From Diaphorobacter limosus (GTDB taxonomy: Bacteria > Pseudomonadota > Gammaproteobacteria > Burkholderiales > Burkholderiaceae_C), in the NCBI RefSeq assembly GCF_033100095.1, contig NZ_CP136921.1, positions 3,685,001 to 3,749,000 on the forward strand: 64,000 nucleotides of DNA, written 5' to 3'. Shown here in pieces: positions 40,790 through 50,268 of this stretch. The number at the start of each line of letters is the position of its first letter. The stretch's first letter is position 1. The position numbers were made by a program, and so were the translations under genes. The notes under the pieces are model-generated. The model did not search any database, had not been told where the DNA came from, and worked only from the letters and a program-made list of their open reading frames with translations.

Positions 40790-40811
40790 ATGCGCATAAA
40801 ATGCGCATAAA
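40790..40811 (+). promoter_or_regulatory. Candidate ccdAB operator, tandem direct repeat
   Basis: ATGCGCATAAA occurs twice back to back (40790-40800 and 40801-40811), each with the palindrome ATGCGCAT. The 11-bp period puts both sites on one face of the helix, 12 nt before the ccdA ATG and touching its AAGGAG site. It would suit an RHH-type antitoxin repressor. Confidence 0.5.
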
Positions 40812-40823
40812 AGGAGCCAAGCC

Positions 40824-41069
40824 ATGACCGCCCTGGAATCCAGCGCCAAAAAACCCGTCAATCTGTCGCTCAACGAGGCCCTGGTGCGCGAGTCGCGGGC
40901 GTACTGCGGCAACCTGTCGGCCAAGGTCGAGGAAATGCTCCAGGCCTATGTGGAGGCGCAGCGCCAGGCGCGCAGCCAGCACCAGCAGCAGGCGCAAGCG
41001 GCGGTGGCCGACTGGAACGCGCTGCACGATGCAAGCGGTTCTTTTGCGGACGCGCATTCCACCCTGTAA
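40824..41069 (+). CDS. ccdA: CcdA family antitoxin
   Basis: An 81-aa antitoxin. The N-terminal RHH-type domain KKPVNLSLNEALVRESRAYC and the acidic/flexible C-terminal arm ending AVADWNALHDASGSFADAHS match CcdA. The C-terminal arm wraps and strips CcdB from gyrase. AAGGAG precedes the start. ccdB follows after 11 bp. Confidence 0.88.
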   Translation: MTALESSAKKPVNLSLNEALVRESRAYCGNLSAKVEEMLQAYVEAQRQARSQHQQQAQAAVADWNALHDASGSFADAHSTL

Positions 41070-41080
41070 AACCCGTTCCC

Positions 41081-41410
41081 ATGCCGCAATTTGACGTCCA
41101 CCTCAACCCCGGCCCGCAGCGGGGTACCGTGCCCCTGGTGGTGCTGGTGCAGTCGGCCCTGTTCGACGGCTACCGTCGCCGCGTCGTCGTGCCGCTGGTG
41201 CTCCGCTCGGCCCTGCCCGCCGGCGGCCGCGTGGCCGGCACGCGCATGAACCCCGTTTTTGAAATCGCCGGGCAAACCGTGGTGCTGCACCCGCTGGACA
41301 TGGTGTCCGTCGCCCTGGAACAGCTCGGGCCGGTGGTGGGCAGCCTGGCAGAGCAGGGCCAGGCCATCAGCGACGCGCTGGACGAACTGCTGACGCGCAG
41401 CTGGGGTTAA
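41081..41410 (+). CDS. ccdB: CcdB family gyrase-poison toxin
   Basis: A 109-aa CcdB-fold toxin: MPQFDVHLNPG, PLVVLVQSALFDGYRRRVVV, MNPVFEIAGQTVVLHPLDMV. F-plasmid CcdB traps the DNA gyrase A subunit and needs its terminal Trp-Gly-Ile. This protein ends Ser-Trp-Gly, one residue shorter, so potency or target preference may differ. The gene sits between the two topoisomerase IV genes, whose products are relatives of gyrase. Confidence 0.88.
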   Translation: MPQFDVHLNPGPQRGTVPLVVLVQSALFDGYRRRVVVPLVLRSALPAGGRVAGTRMNPVFEIAGQTVVLHPLDMVSVALEQLGPVVGSLAEQGQAISDALDELLTRSWG

Positions 41411-41440
41411 CGGTGGGCGCTGCGGGCGAGGTGGAATTCC

Positions 41441-41450
41441 TTTTTTTTTT
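41441..41450 (+). repeat. T10 homopolymer tract upstream of the type III mod gene
   Basis: Ten consecutive T, 57 nt before the mod ATG, at the edge of repeat copy 8. It is long enough to slip during replication and lies where it could change promoter geometry or transcription from ccdAB into mod. Confidence 0.6.
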
Positions 41451-41500
41451 GACGTCTAACGCTTATCCAGCAAGCGCGAGCAGCTATTGATTTTGAAGTA
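41451..41500 (+). repeat. Dispersed palindromic repeat copy 8, left flank of the restriction block
   Basis: TCTAACGCTTATCCAGCAAG, then CGCGAGCAGCTATTGATTTT. It has the same orientation as copy 9 beyond the restriction block and shares TAACGCTTATCCA exactly with it. Confidence 0.8.
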
Positions 41501-41507
41501 AAAACCC

Positions 41508-43118
41508 ATGCCCACATTGAACTGGATCGGCAAGGACGTCGTCGTCAAACACCACAAGGACGTGCCGTTTCGCCTGCTGGAGCCCGATGCTGCGCTGTCC
41601 TGCGGCGCGGCTGGCAGTGGCAACCTGATCGTGCAGGGCGACAACCTGCACGCCCTGAAAGCCCTGCTGCCGCGCTACGCGGGGCAGGTCAAATGCATCT
41701 ACATCGACCCGCCCTACAACACCGGCAACGAGGGCTGGGTCTATAACGACAACGTCAACAGCCCGGAGATTCGCCGCTGGCTGGGCGAGGTGGTGGGCAA
41801 GGAGGGCGAAACGTTGGACCGCCACGACCGCTGGCTGTGCATGATGTATCCGCGCCTGGTGCTTTTGAAACAATTTCTGCGCGAGGACGGGGCGATTTTT
41901 GTGTCGATTGACGACAACGAAGTGGGGACGTTGCGCTTGTTGATGGATGAGATTTTTGGGTCGGGTAATTTTGTTGCCAATGTCATCTGGCAGAAAAAAT
42001 ACGCCGTTGCCAACGACCACAAAACCATTGCACCTATGCATGACTTCGTGCTGGTGTACCAGCGCTCACCTAGTTGGCAGCGCAACCTGCTGCCGCGTGG
42101 TGAAGAAAAGGACAGCCAGTACAAATTTGAGGATGAAAAGGGGCAATTTCGTAGTAGCGATTACACATGCGCCAAGACTGCCGAAGAACGCCCCAATCTG
42201 TATTACCCGGTCACCAACCCCAACACCGGTGAAGAAATTTGGCCTAAACGCACCCGTGTTTGGTCTTATTCGCAGGATGAGCATCAACGGCATAGAGCGG
42301 AGGATTTGATTTACTGGGGCAAGGATGGCAAGGGAAAAGTGCCGGCCTACAAGCGCTACAAGCATGCGTTGCGCAATGATGGTGTAGTGCCGCAAACGCT
42401 GTGGCCGCACGAATTCGCCGGTCACACCGATGGTTCACGTAAAGAGCTGCGCGAAGTGCTGCATGACGTGCCTTCGGTATCGGATTTCGCCACACCCAAG
42501 CCTTCGCTGTTGATTCAGCGCATCCTGCAAATCGCTACCGATAAAGATTCCATCGTTCTTGACAGCTTTGCCGGCAGCGGCACCACCGCCCACGCCGTAC
42601 TCAAGCAAAACGCCGAGGACGGCGGCCAGCGCCACTTCATCCTCGTTGAAATGGATGAAAACATCGCCCAAAACGTCACCGCCGAGCGCGTGCGGCGTGT
42701 GGCCGGTGGCTACACCAACGCCAAAGGCCAGGCCGCAGCTGGCCTGGGCGGCGGTTTTCAGTTCTGCCGCCTGTCGTCTGAGCCTTTGTTCGACGCCTAC
42801 GGTCAAATCCGCAGCGATGTCACGTTTGCCGAACTGGCTAAATTCGTCTGGTTGGCTGAAACCCAAACCGGTTACACCGGTCAGGCCGATTCGCCCCTGC
42901 TGGGCGTGCATGAGGGCCGCGCCATTTACCTGCTCTACAACGGCATCCTCAAGGACAAATCCGTGGCCGGCGGCAATGTGCTCACCGCCCCGGTGCTGGC
43001 CGTGCTGCCGCCCTTTGATGGCCCCAAGGTGATTTACGCCGCCGCCAACCGCCTGGGCAGTCGCACGGCGCGCGCAGGCATTACCTTCAAGCAAACGCCC
43101 TACGCGCTGGAGGTGTGA
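41508..43118 (+). CDS. Type III restriction-modification DNA methyltransferase (Mod)
   Basis: A 536-aa N6-adenine (or N4-cytosine) methyltransferase of the beta class: catalytic DPPY (YIDPPYNTGNEGWVYND, about residue 68) precedes SAM-binding FAGSGTT (about residue 350). It methylates one strand of an asymmetric site and provides specificity to the Res subunit. The central target-recognition region (~41870-42560) is visibly AT-richer than the flanks, suggesting a swapped domain. It is somewhat shorter than classic EcoP-type Mod proteins. It leads an operon with zeta-toxin, partner, res and DUF1016 genes. Confidence 0.92.
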   Translation: MPTLNWIGKDVVVKHHKDVPFRLLEPDAALSCGAAGSGNLIVQGDNLHALKALLPRYAGQVKCIYIDPPYNTGNEGWVYNDNVNSPEIRRWLGEVVGKEGETLDRHDRWLCMMYPRLVLLKQFLREDGAIFVSIDDNEVGTLRLLMDEIFGSGNFVANVIWQKKYAVANDHKTIAPMHDFVLVYQRSPSWQRNLLPRGEEKDSQYKFEDEKGQFRSSDYTCAKTAEERPNLYYPVTNPNTGEEIWPKRTRVWSYSQDEHQRHRAEDLIYWGKDGKGKVPAYKRYKHALRNDGVVPQTLWPHEFAGHTDGSRKELREVLHDVPSVSDFATPKPSLLIQRILQIATDKDSIVLDSFAGSGTTAHAVLKQNAEDGGQRHFILVEMDENIAQNVTAERVRRVAGGYTNAKGQAAAGLGGGFQFCRLSSEPLFDAYGQIRSDVTFAELAKFVWLAETQTGYTGQADSPLLGVHEGRAIYLLYNGILKDKSVAGGNVLTAPVLAVLPPFDGPKVIYAAANRLGSRTARAGITFKQTPYALEV

Positions 43119-43121
43119 GCC

Positions 43122-43646
43122 ATGGCCGCACAGGAGCGCAAGGTCATCATCATCGCCGGGCCCAATGGCGCGGGCAAAACCACGTTCGCCCGTGAGTTCT
43201 TGCCGCACGAGGCCGCTTGCCCGGTGTTCGTCAATGCCGATTTGATTGCCGCCGGGCTGGCGCCTTTTGCGCCCGAGTCGGCGGCGGTGCAGGCCGGGCG
43301 GCTGATGTTGTCTGAGTTGGAGCGGCACTTTCAGGCGGGTAGTAGCTTTGCCTTTGAAACCACGCTGTCGGGCCGCGCCTATTTGCGCCATATCGCGCGC
43401 TGGCAGCAGGCGGGGTATGAGGTAAAGCTGATTTTCTTGCGTCTGAGCAGCGCCGAAGAGGCCGTTGCACGGGTGGCGCAGCGGGTGCGCCAGGGCGGGC
43501 ACGATATTCCGCCCGAAGTGATACGCCGGCGTTTTGTGGCGGGGCTGGAAAATTTCCAGCGCTACTACGCGCCTGCGGTGGATGTCTGGGCCTTGTACGA
43601 CAACGCCGGTGAAGTGCCGGTGTTGCTGGATTGGAGTGAACGATGA
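43122..43646 (+). CDS. Zeta-like toxin (P-loop kinase)
   Basis: A 174-aa zeta-toxin family kinase. Walker A is IIIAGPNGAGKTTFAREFLP, the acidic substrate residue lies in FVNADLIAAGLAPFAPE, and FAFETTLSGRAYLRHI plus IRRRFVAGLENFQRYY follow the family. Zeta toxins phosphorylate UDP-N-acetylglucosamine and block cell-wall synthesis; shorter relatives may act on other small molecules. It starts 3 bp after mod and overlaps the next gene by 4 nt, embedding it inside a type III restriction operon. Confidence 0.88.
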   Translation: MAAQERKVIIIAGPNGAGKTTFAREFLPHEAACPVFVNADLIAAGLAPFAPESAAVQAGRLMLSELERHFQAGSSFAFETTLSGRAYLRHIARWQQAGYEVKLIFLRLSSAEEAVARVAQRVRQGGHDIPPEVIRRRFVAGLENFQRYYAPAVDVWALYDNAGEVPVLLDWSER

Positions 43647-43867
43647 ACGGCAAACCCTTAGAGAACGCCCGTAGCAGCGATTTGCGCGGCTCCTGGCAGG
43701 CTTTGCAGCGTGCCGCGCAGCGTGCGCGTGAGGTGGCGGTGCAAACCGGCACCGATTTGGTGGTGACGCGCAATGGCGTGCTGGAGCACATCAAGCCCCA
43801 ACCGACCCCTACCCCGACGCCGACCCCGGAGCTGGACTCGCCTGAAACCAAGGCAGAGTCCGCATGA
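43643..43867 (+). CDS. Small partner of the zeta-like toxin, probable antitoxin
   Basis: A 74-aa protein. The N-terminal helix DLRGSWQALQRAAQRAREVA and TGTDLVVTRNGVLEHIKP resemble small proteins found next to chromosomal zeta-like kinases. The tail is a Pro-Thr repeat (PQPTPTPTPTPELDS). It has ATGA overlaps with both neighbours, so its synthesis is tied to toxin and Res. Antitoxin function is inferred from position and size, not from a recognised antitoxin domain. Confidence 0.65.
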   Translation: MNGKPLENARSSDLRGSWQALQRAAQRAREVAVQTGTDLVVTRNGVLEHIKPQPTPTPTPTPELDSPETKAESA

Positions 43868-46569
43868 GTGCCTTTACCCCCAAAACCTACCAGCAACAGG
43901 TGCTCGATAGCGTGGAGGCTTATTTCAAGGCCTGCCACGAGTTGCCCTCGCCCTCAATCGCCTTTACCGCCACCACCGAACGCCTGTGGGGGCGTGGCAA
44001 TCCCTACCACCCGCTGCCTGGCTTTCCTGCCGACATGCCGTACTTTTGCCTGCGTGTGCCCACGGGCGGTGGCAAAACCTGGCTGGCGGCGAAAAGCGTG
44101 GCGCTGGTCAACACGCATTTGCTGCGCACCGAGCACAGCGTGATTCTGTGGCTGGTGCCCAGCAAGCCGATTCGCGAGCAAACCATTCGGGCGTTGAAAA
44201 ACCGCAGCCACCCCTACCACCTGGCATTGCGCGAGGCGGGGCCGGTCACGGTGCTGGATTTGGACGAGGCCAAGAGCGTGACCCGCAGCACGCTGGACAC
44301 CACGACCACCGTCATCGTCGCCACGCGCCAGGCCTTTCAGGTGGAAGAGGAGGAGTGCCGCAAGGTGTACCAAAGCAGCGGCGCGCTGATGCACCACTTT
44401 GACCACCTCGCGCCCGCCCAGCGCGCCGAGTTGCTGGCCGACGGTGAAGGCACCGAGCGCAGCACGCCGTATTCGCTGGCCAATGTGCTGCGCCTGCGCC
44501 GCCCCTTTGTGGTGGTGAACGAGGCGCACAACAGCCGCACCGAGCTGGCCTTTGACATGCTGGCGCGCTTTCGCCCCAGCGGGGTGATGGAGCTCACCGC
44601 CACGCCCGACGTGCAGCGCACGCCCAGCAATGTGCTGCACAGTGTGTCGGCGGCCGAGCTGAAGGCCGAGGAGATGATCAAGCTGCCGGTGCTGCTGCAA
44701 ACCGAGCCCCATTGGCAGCAATGCCTGGCGGACGCGATTGGCCGGCGCGATGCGCTGCAAGCGCTGGCCGATGAGGAGCGCCGCGCGGGTGCGCCGTATT
44801 TGCGCCCCCTGGTGCTGATCCAGTCCGAGCCGCGCCGCGCAGGGGTTGAGACGCTGGACTTTGACAAGCTGCGCCAGGAGTTGATCGCCAACCATGGCAT
44901 CCCGGCCAGTGAAATCGTGGTGGCCACGGGCGAGGAAAAGGGGCTGGAGCAGATCGACGCCGATTACCCGCTGGGCATGGTCGACCCGGCCTGCCCGGTG
45001 AAGTTCGTCATCACGCAAAAAGCGCTGGCTGAAGGGTGGGATTGCCCGTTTGCCTACATTTTGGTGAGCATGGCGTCGATGTCGTCGAGCACGGCGGTGG
45101 AGCAGTTGCTCGGGCGCGTGCTGCGTCAGCCGGGGGCCAGCCAGCGGGCATCCCCGCTGCTCAACCAGTCCTATGCCTTTGTGGTGTCGCGCGACTTTGC
45201 TGAGACGGCAGGCGCCTTGCGCGACCGGCTGGTGGCGGGGGCCGGGTTCGAACGGCGCGAGGTGGCCGAGTTTGTCGCCGCCGTGCTGCCCGACCAGGCG
45301 CGGCTGGATTTGGAGGGCCACGCCGGGCGCGTGGTGCTGCGCCCGGTGGCGGTTGCCTTGCCCGAAAAACCGGACTTGAAGAGCGTGCCCAAAACGGTGC
45401 GGGGCAAGGTGAGTTGGGACGGCCAGCTCAATACCCTGACCATCAGCGCGCCGCTGACTGAGGATGAGGCCGAAACGCTCAAGGCCTGTGTCAGTTCGCC
45501 AGCCGCTGCGGCGGCCATCGTGCAGGCCGCCGAGGTCAGTCGCACCACGGCGATCGAGTTTTTTCAGACGCCTGCCGAGTTGGGCGAGCGCTTGCGCGTG
45601 CCGCAGCTGGCCTTGCGGGTGCCAGTCCAGCAAGGGGAATTGGTGCTGTTTGACGACCCGGAGGTACTGGACTACCCCTGGGATGTCTCGCTCAACGACG
45701 CGGCGCCCACGGCGGCCGACCTGTCGGCCTTGGGCGCGGCCTTGAAGGTGTCGGAAGGCGGTGCGATCGACATCGACGAGGGCAGCGGCAAGGTTTTCAC
45801 CCGCTTTCTGCCCGAGTTGCAGCGTGATTTGGGCTTGGTTTATCAGCCCGAGAACTGGGATGCGGTGCGCATTGCCACCTGGCTGTGCCGCAACCTGCCT
45901 GAGCCGTCGCTGACCCACCCGTCCAAGCAGGCCTTCGTGGCGGCGTGGCTTAGTGATTTGCTGCGCCGTGACGGTTACACGCTGGCGCGGGCCAACCTGC
46001 AGAAATTTCAGATACGCAATCTGATCGAGGCGCGCATTCGGGAGCTGCGCAAGCAGGCCGTGGGCAAGGCGTTCCAGCAGGCGCTTTTTGGCGACGATGC
46101 GGCCATGCGGGTGGCGGTCTCGGATCAATACGCCTTTGAGTTTGCGCCCCACGCCTACGCACCCAGCCGCGACTACGACGGGCGCTTTGGCCAGTTCGAC
46201 TTTCGCAAACATTTCTACGGGCGCATGGGGGACTTCGACAGCAAGGAAGAGTTTGAATGCGCCCGCCAGCTGGACATGTGGGCGCAGCAGGGGCGCATCC
46301 AGTTCTGGGTGCGCAACCTGGTGCGCCGCGAAGGCTGCTCGTTCTTTCTGCAAAAGGCCGATGGGCGTTTCTATCCCGACTTTGTCTGCCAACTGCCCAA
46401 TGGCGCGGTGCTGGTGGTTGAGTACAAAGGAGCCGACCGCTGGAGCAGCGCCGAGGATGACCGTTTGATCGGCAATCTGTGGGCCGAACTGTCCGGGGGG
46501 CGCTGCCGGTTCGTGATGGTCAAGGACAGGCAGTGGGATGGCGTGCGGGAATTGCTGCCATGCGCGTAA
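43864..46569 (+). CDS. Type III restriction enzyme Res subunit
   Basis: A 901-aa SF2 helicase-nuclease that translocates or slides and cuts DNA with Mod. Walker A is VPTGGGKTWLAAKSVAL (about residue 65), the DEAH-like box is VVNEAHNSRTELAFDM, motif III is MELTATPDVQ, and motif VI is VEQLLGRVLRQPG. The C-terminal PD-(D/E)xK nuclease is visible as FYPDFVCQLPNGAVLVVEYK. All key residues are present, so it looks active. Its start overlaps the small partner by 4 nt. Confidence 0.92.
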   Translation: MSAFTPKTYQQQVLDSVEAYFKACHELPSPSIAFTATTERLWGRGNPYHPLPGFPADMPYFCLRVPTGGGKTWLAAKSVALVNTHLLRTEHSVILWLVPSKPIREQTIRALKNRSHPYHLALREAGPVTVLDLDEAKSVTRSTLDTTTTVIVATRQAFQVEEEECRKVYQSSGALMHHFDHLAPAQRAELLADGEGTERSTPYSLANVLRLRRPFVVVNEAHNSRTELAFDMLARFRPSGVMELTATPDVQRTPSNVLHSVSAAELKAEEMIKLPVLLQTEPHWQQCLADAIGRRDALQALADEERRAGAPYLRPLVLIQSEPRRAGVETLDFDKLRQELIANHGIPASEIVVATGEEKGLEQIDADYPLGMVDPACPVKFVITQKALAEGWDCPFAYILVSMASMSSSTAVEQLLGRVLRQPGASQRASPLLNQSYAFVVSRDFAETAGALRDRLVAGAGFERREVAEFVAAVLPDQARLDLEGHAGRVVLRPVAVALPEKPDLKSVPKTVRGKVSWDGQLNTLTISAPLTEDEAETLKACVSSPAAAAAIVQAAEVSRTTAIEFFQTPAELGERLRVPQLALRVPVQQGELVLFDDPEVLDYPWDVSLNDAAPTAADLSALGAALKVSEGGAIDIDEGSGKVFTRFLPELQRDLGLVYQPENWDAVRIATWLCRNLPEPSLTHPSKQAFVAAWLSDLLRRDGYTLARANLQKFQIRNLIEARIRELRKQAVGKAFQQALFGDDAAMRVAVSDQYAFEFAPHAYAPSRDYDGRFGQFDFRKHFYGRMGDFDSKEEFECARQLDMWAQQGRIQFWVRNLVRREGCSFFLQKADGRFYPDFVCQLPNGAVLVVEYKGADRWSSAEDDRLIGNLWAELSGGRCRFVMVKDRQWDGVRELLPCA

Positions 46570-47477
46570 AAAAACCTGAAACACCCCCTGAGCCCAACGT
46601 GCCGGCGCTCTACGCCACTCTGCTGGCCGACATCAAGCAGCGCGTGCGGCGCGCCCAGGTGCGCGCCATGCTGGCGGTCAATGCCGAGCTGATTCGCCTG
46701 TACTGGGACATTGGCCGGGTGATTGATGAGCGCCAGCAGCAAGAGGGTTGGGGCGCGGGCGTGATTCCCCGTCTTGCGCGCGATTTGCACAACGATTTGC
46801 CAGAGGAGAAGGGTTTTTCTGAGCGCAACATCAAGCAGATGCTGGCGTTTTACCGGGAGTACGCGCAATTGTCATTTGTGCAGCAGCCTGCTGCACAAAT
46901 AGAGACCGGGCCAAAAGTGCCACAAGCTGCGGCACTTTTTACGGCGGAGCTGATTTTGGCCTTGCCCTGGACGCATCACGCCATCCTGATGGCCAAGGTC
47001 AAAGACCCCGCCACGCGCCACTGGTACATGCAGGCCGCGCTGGAGCATGGCTGGAGCCGCAGCATTTTGGTGATGCAGATCGAGACCGCTGCGCACCAGC
47101 GCCAGGGCCGCGCCGCGAGCAACTTTGCCCTGCGCCTGCCCAAGCCCGAATCCGACCTGGTGCAGCAGACGCTGAAAGACCCCTATGTGGTGATCGAGCT
47201 CAAGCGCGGCGAATTCAAACCCGAGTACGCGGGCAAGATGAATTTTTACTGCAGCGTGGTCGATGACCGGCTGCGCCATGCGCACGACCAGCCCACCATG
47301 GGCCTGATCCTGTGCCAGCAGCACAACCGCGTGCTGGCCGAATATGCGCTGCGTGGTGTCGAGAAACCCATTGGCGTCTCCAGCTTCGAGCTGACGCGCG
47401 CGCTGCCCGCCACCCTGGAGTCGAGCCTGCCCAGCATCGAGCAGATTGAGCAGGAGTTGGGCGGTATCGCCGAGTGA
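46560..47477 (+). CDS. DUF1016 (YhcG-like) nuclease-family protein, internally deleted
   Basis: A 305-aa member of the DUF1016/YhcG PD-(D/E)xK family. The N-terminal domain (AELIRLYWDIGRVIDERQQQ, GFSERNIKQMLAFYREY) and the C-terminal part (VVIELKRGEFKPEYAGKMNF) are good, but QQTLKDPY is joined directly to VVIELK at Tyr209/Val210. Relatives have about 65-70 residues here, including the acidic residue of the nuclease site (in a YIDLLFYH-like strand). The reading frame is intact, so this looks like an in-frame deletion giving an inactive or altered nuclease. It overlaps res by 10 bp. Confidence 0.8.
   Translation: MRVKKPETPPEPNVPALYATLLADIKQRVRRAQVRAMLAVNAELIRLYWDIGRVIDERQQQEGWGAGVIPRLARDLHNDLPEEKGFSERNIKQMLAFYREYAQLSFVQQPAAQIETGPKVPQAAALFTAELILALPWTHHAILMAKVKDPATRHWYMQAALEHGWSRSILVMQIETAAHQRQGRAASNFALRLPKPESDLVQQTLKDPYVVIELKRGEFKPEYAGKMNFYCSVVDDRLRHAHDQPTMGLILCQQHNRVLAEYALRGVEKPIGVSSFELTRALPATLESSLPSIEQIEQELGGIAE
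46874..46939 (+). repeat. Two adjacent palindromes inside the DUF1016 gene
   Basis: ATTTGTGCAGCAG and CTGCTGCACAAAT (46874-46900) form a perfect 13-bp inverted repeat around one base. AAAAGTGCC and GGCACTTTT (46913-46939) form a second hairpin. Together they encode the linker VQQPAAQIETGPKVPQAAALF. Confidence 0.8.
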
Positions 47478-47489
47478 AATATTCGAATG

Positions 47490-47542
47490 TTTTTGGCCTA
47501 TAACGCTTATCCATTAAGCGCAAACAGCTAGATTTTTTATAG
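47490..47542 (+). repeat. Dispersed palindromic repeat copy 9, right flank of the restriction block
   Basis: TTTTTGGCCTATAACGCTTA, TCCATTAAGCGCAAACAGCT, AGATTTTTTATAGT, abutting the parC ATG. It is a direct copy of copy 8, so the 6.1-kb restriction block is bracketed by repeats in the same orientation. Confidence 0.8.
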
Positions 47543-47543
47543 T

Positions 47544-49892
<2,349 letters not shown>

Positions 49893-49909
49893 CGCAACAA
49901 GGAATTGGT

Positions 49910-50197
49910 ATGACGATGACCCCAAGCAACGACACCACCCTGGCGCTCAAGCTGCCCGAGGGCGCGGTGTTTGAAGACCTCAAGCTGCGCCGTTGCGCGC
50001 AGGACGCCATCGACCTGGACATGGACTTGGTCGAGCGCATCTGCCAGCTCAACGGCTGGGACTTTGCCAAGGTGCAAGCCAACCCCGGCCCGGTGGTCAG
50101 CAGCATTCTGAGCGTCTGGTACAAGCAGCATCTGGCCGAAGGTGGCCAGCCCGACGCGACCATGGAGGCGCTGAGACAGCAGCCGACGGCGCACTGA
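49910..50197 (+). CDS. Hypothetical small protein downstream of parC
   Basis: A 95-aa soluble acidic protein I do not recognise. The pattern FEDLKLRRCAQDAIDLDMDL, VERICQLNGWDF, SSILSVWYKQHLAEGG suggests a small helical domain. AAGGAA precedes the start 17 bp after the parC stop, and a strong hairpin follows, so it is the last gene of the parC transcript. Confidence 0.7.
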   Translation: MTMTPSNDTTLALKLPEGAVFEDLKLRRCAQDAIDLDMDLVERICQLNGWDFAKVQANPGPVVSSILSVWYKQHLAEGGQPDATMEALRQQPTAH

Positions 50198-50222
50198 CGG
50201 CGGCTTGTGCCGCTGCACAAAT

Positions 50223-50257
50223 GACAAAGGGGCGCTCGGTGGCGCCCCTTTGTCATG
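50223..50257. terminator. Bidirectional hairpin terminator
   Basis: ATGACAAAGGGGCGC pairs with GCGCCCCTTTGTCAT (15-bp stem, 5-nt loop) between the convergent hypothetical and Rid genes. There is no long T run, so termination relies on the strong stem. Confidence 0.75.
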
Positions 50258-50268
50258 GCTGAACGGGT

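Noticed and set aside
43954..46584. Minus-strand open frame of 876 codons
   Set aside because: Antisense shadow of the res gene, with no domain signature and biased composition. The plus strand has helicase and nuclease motifs.
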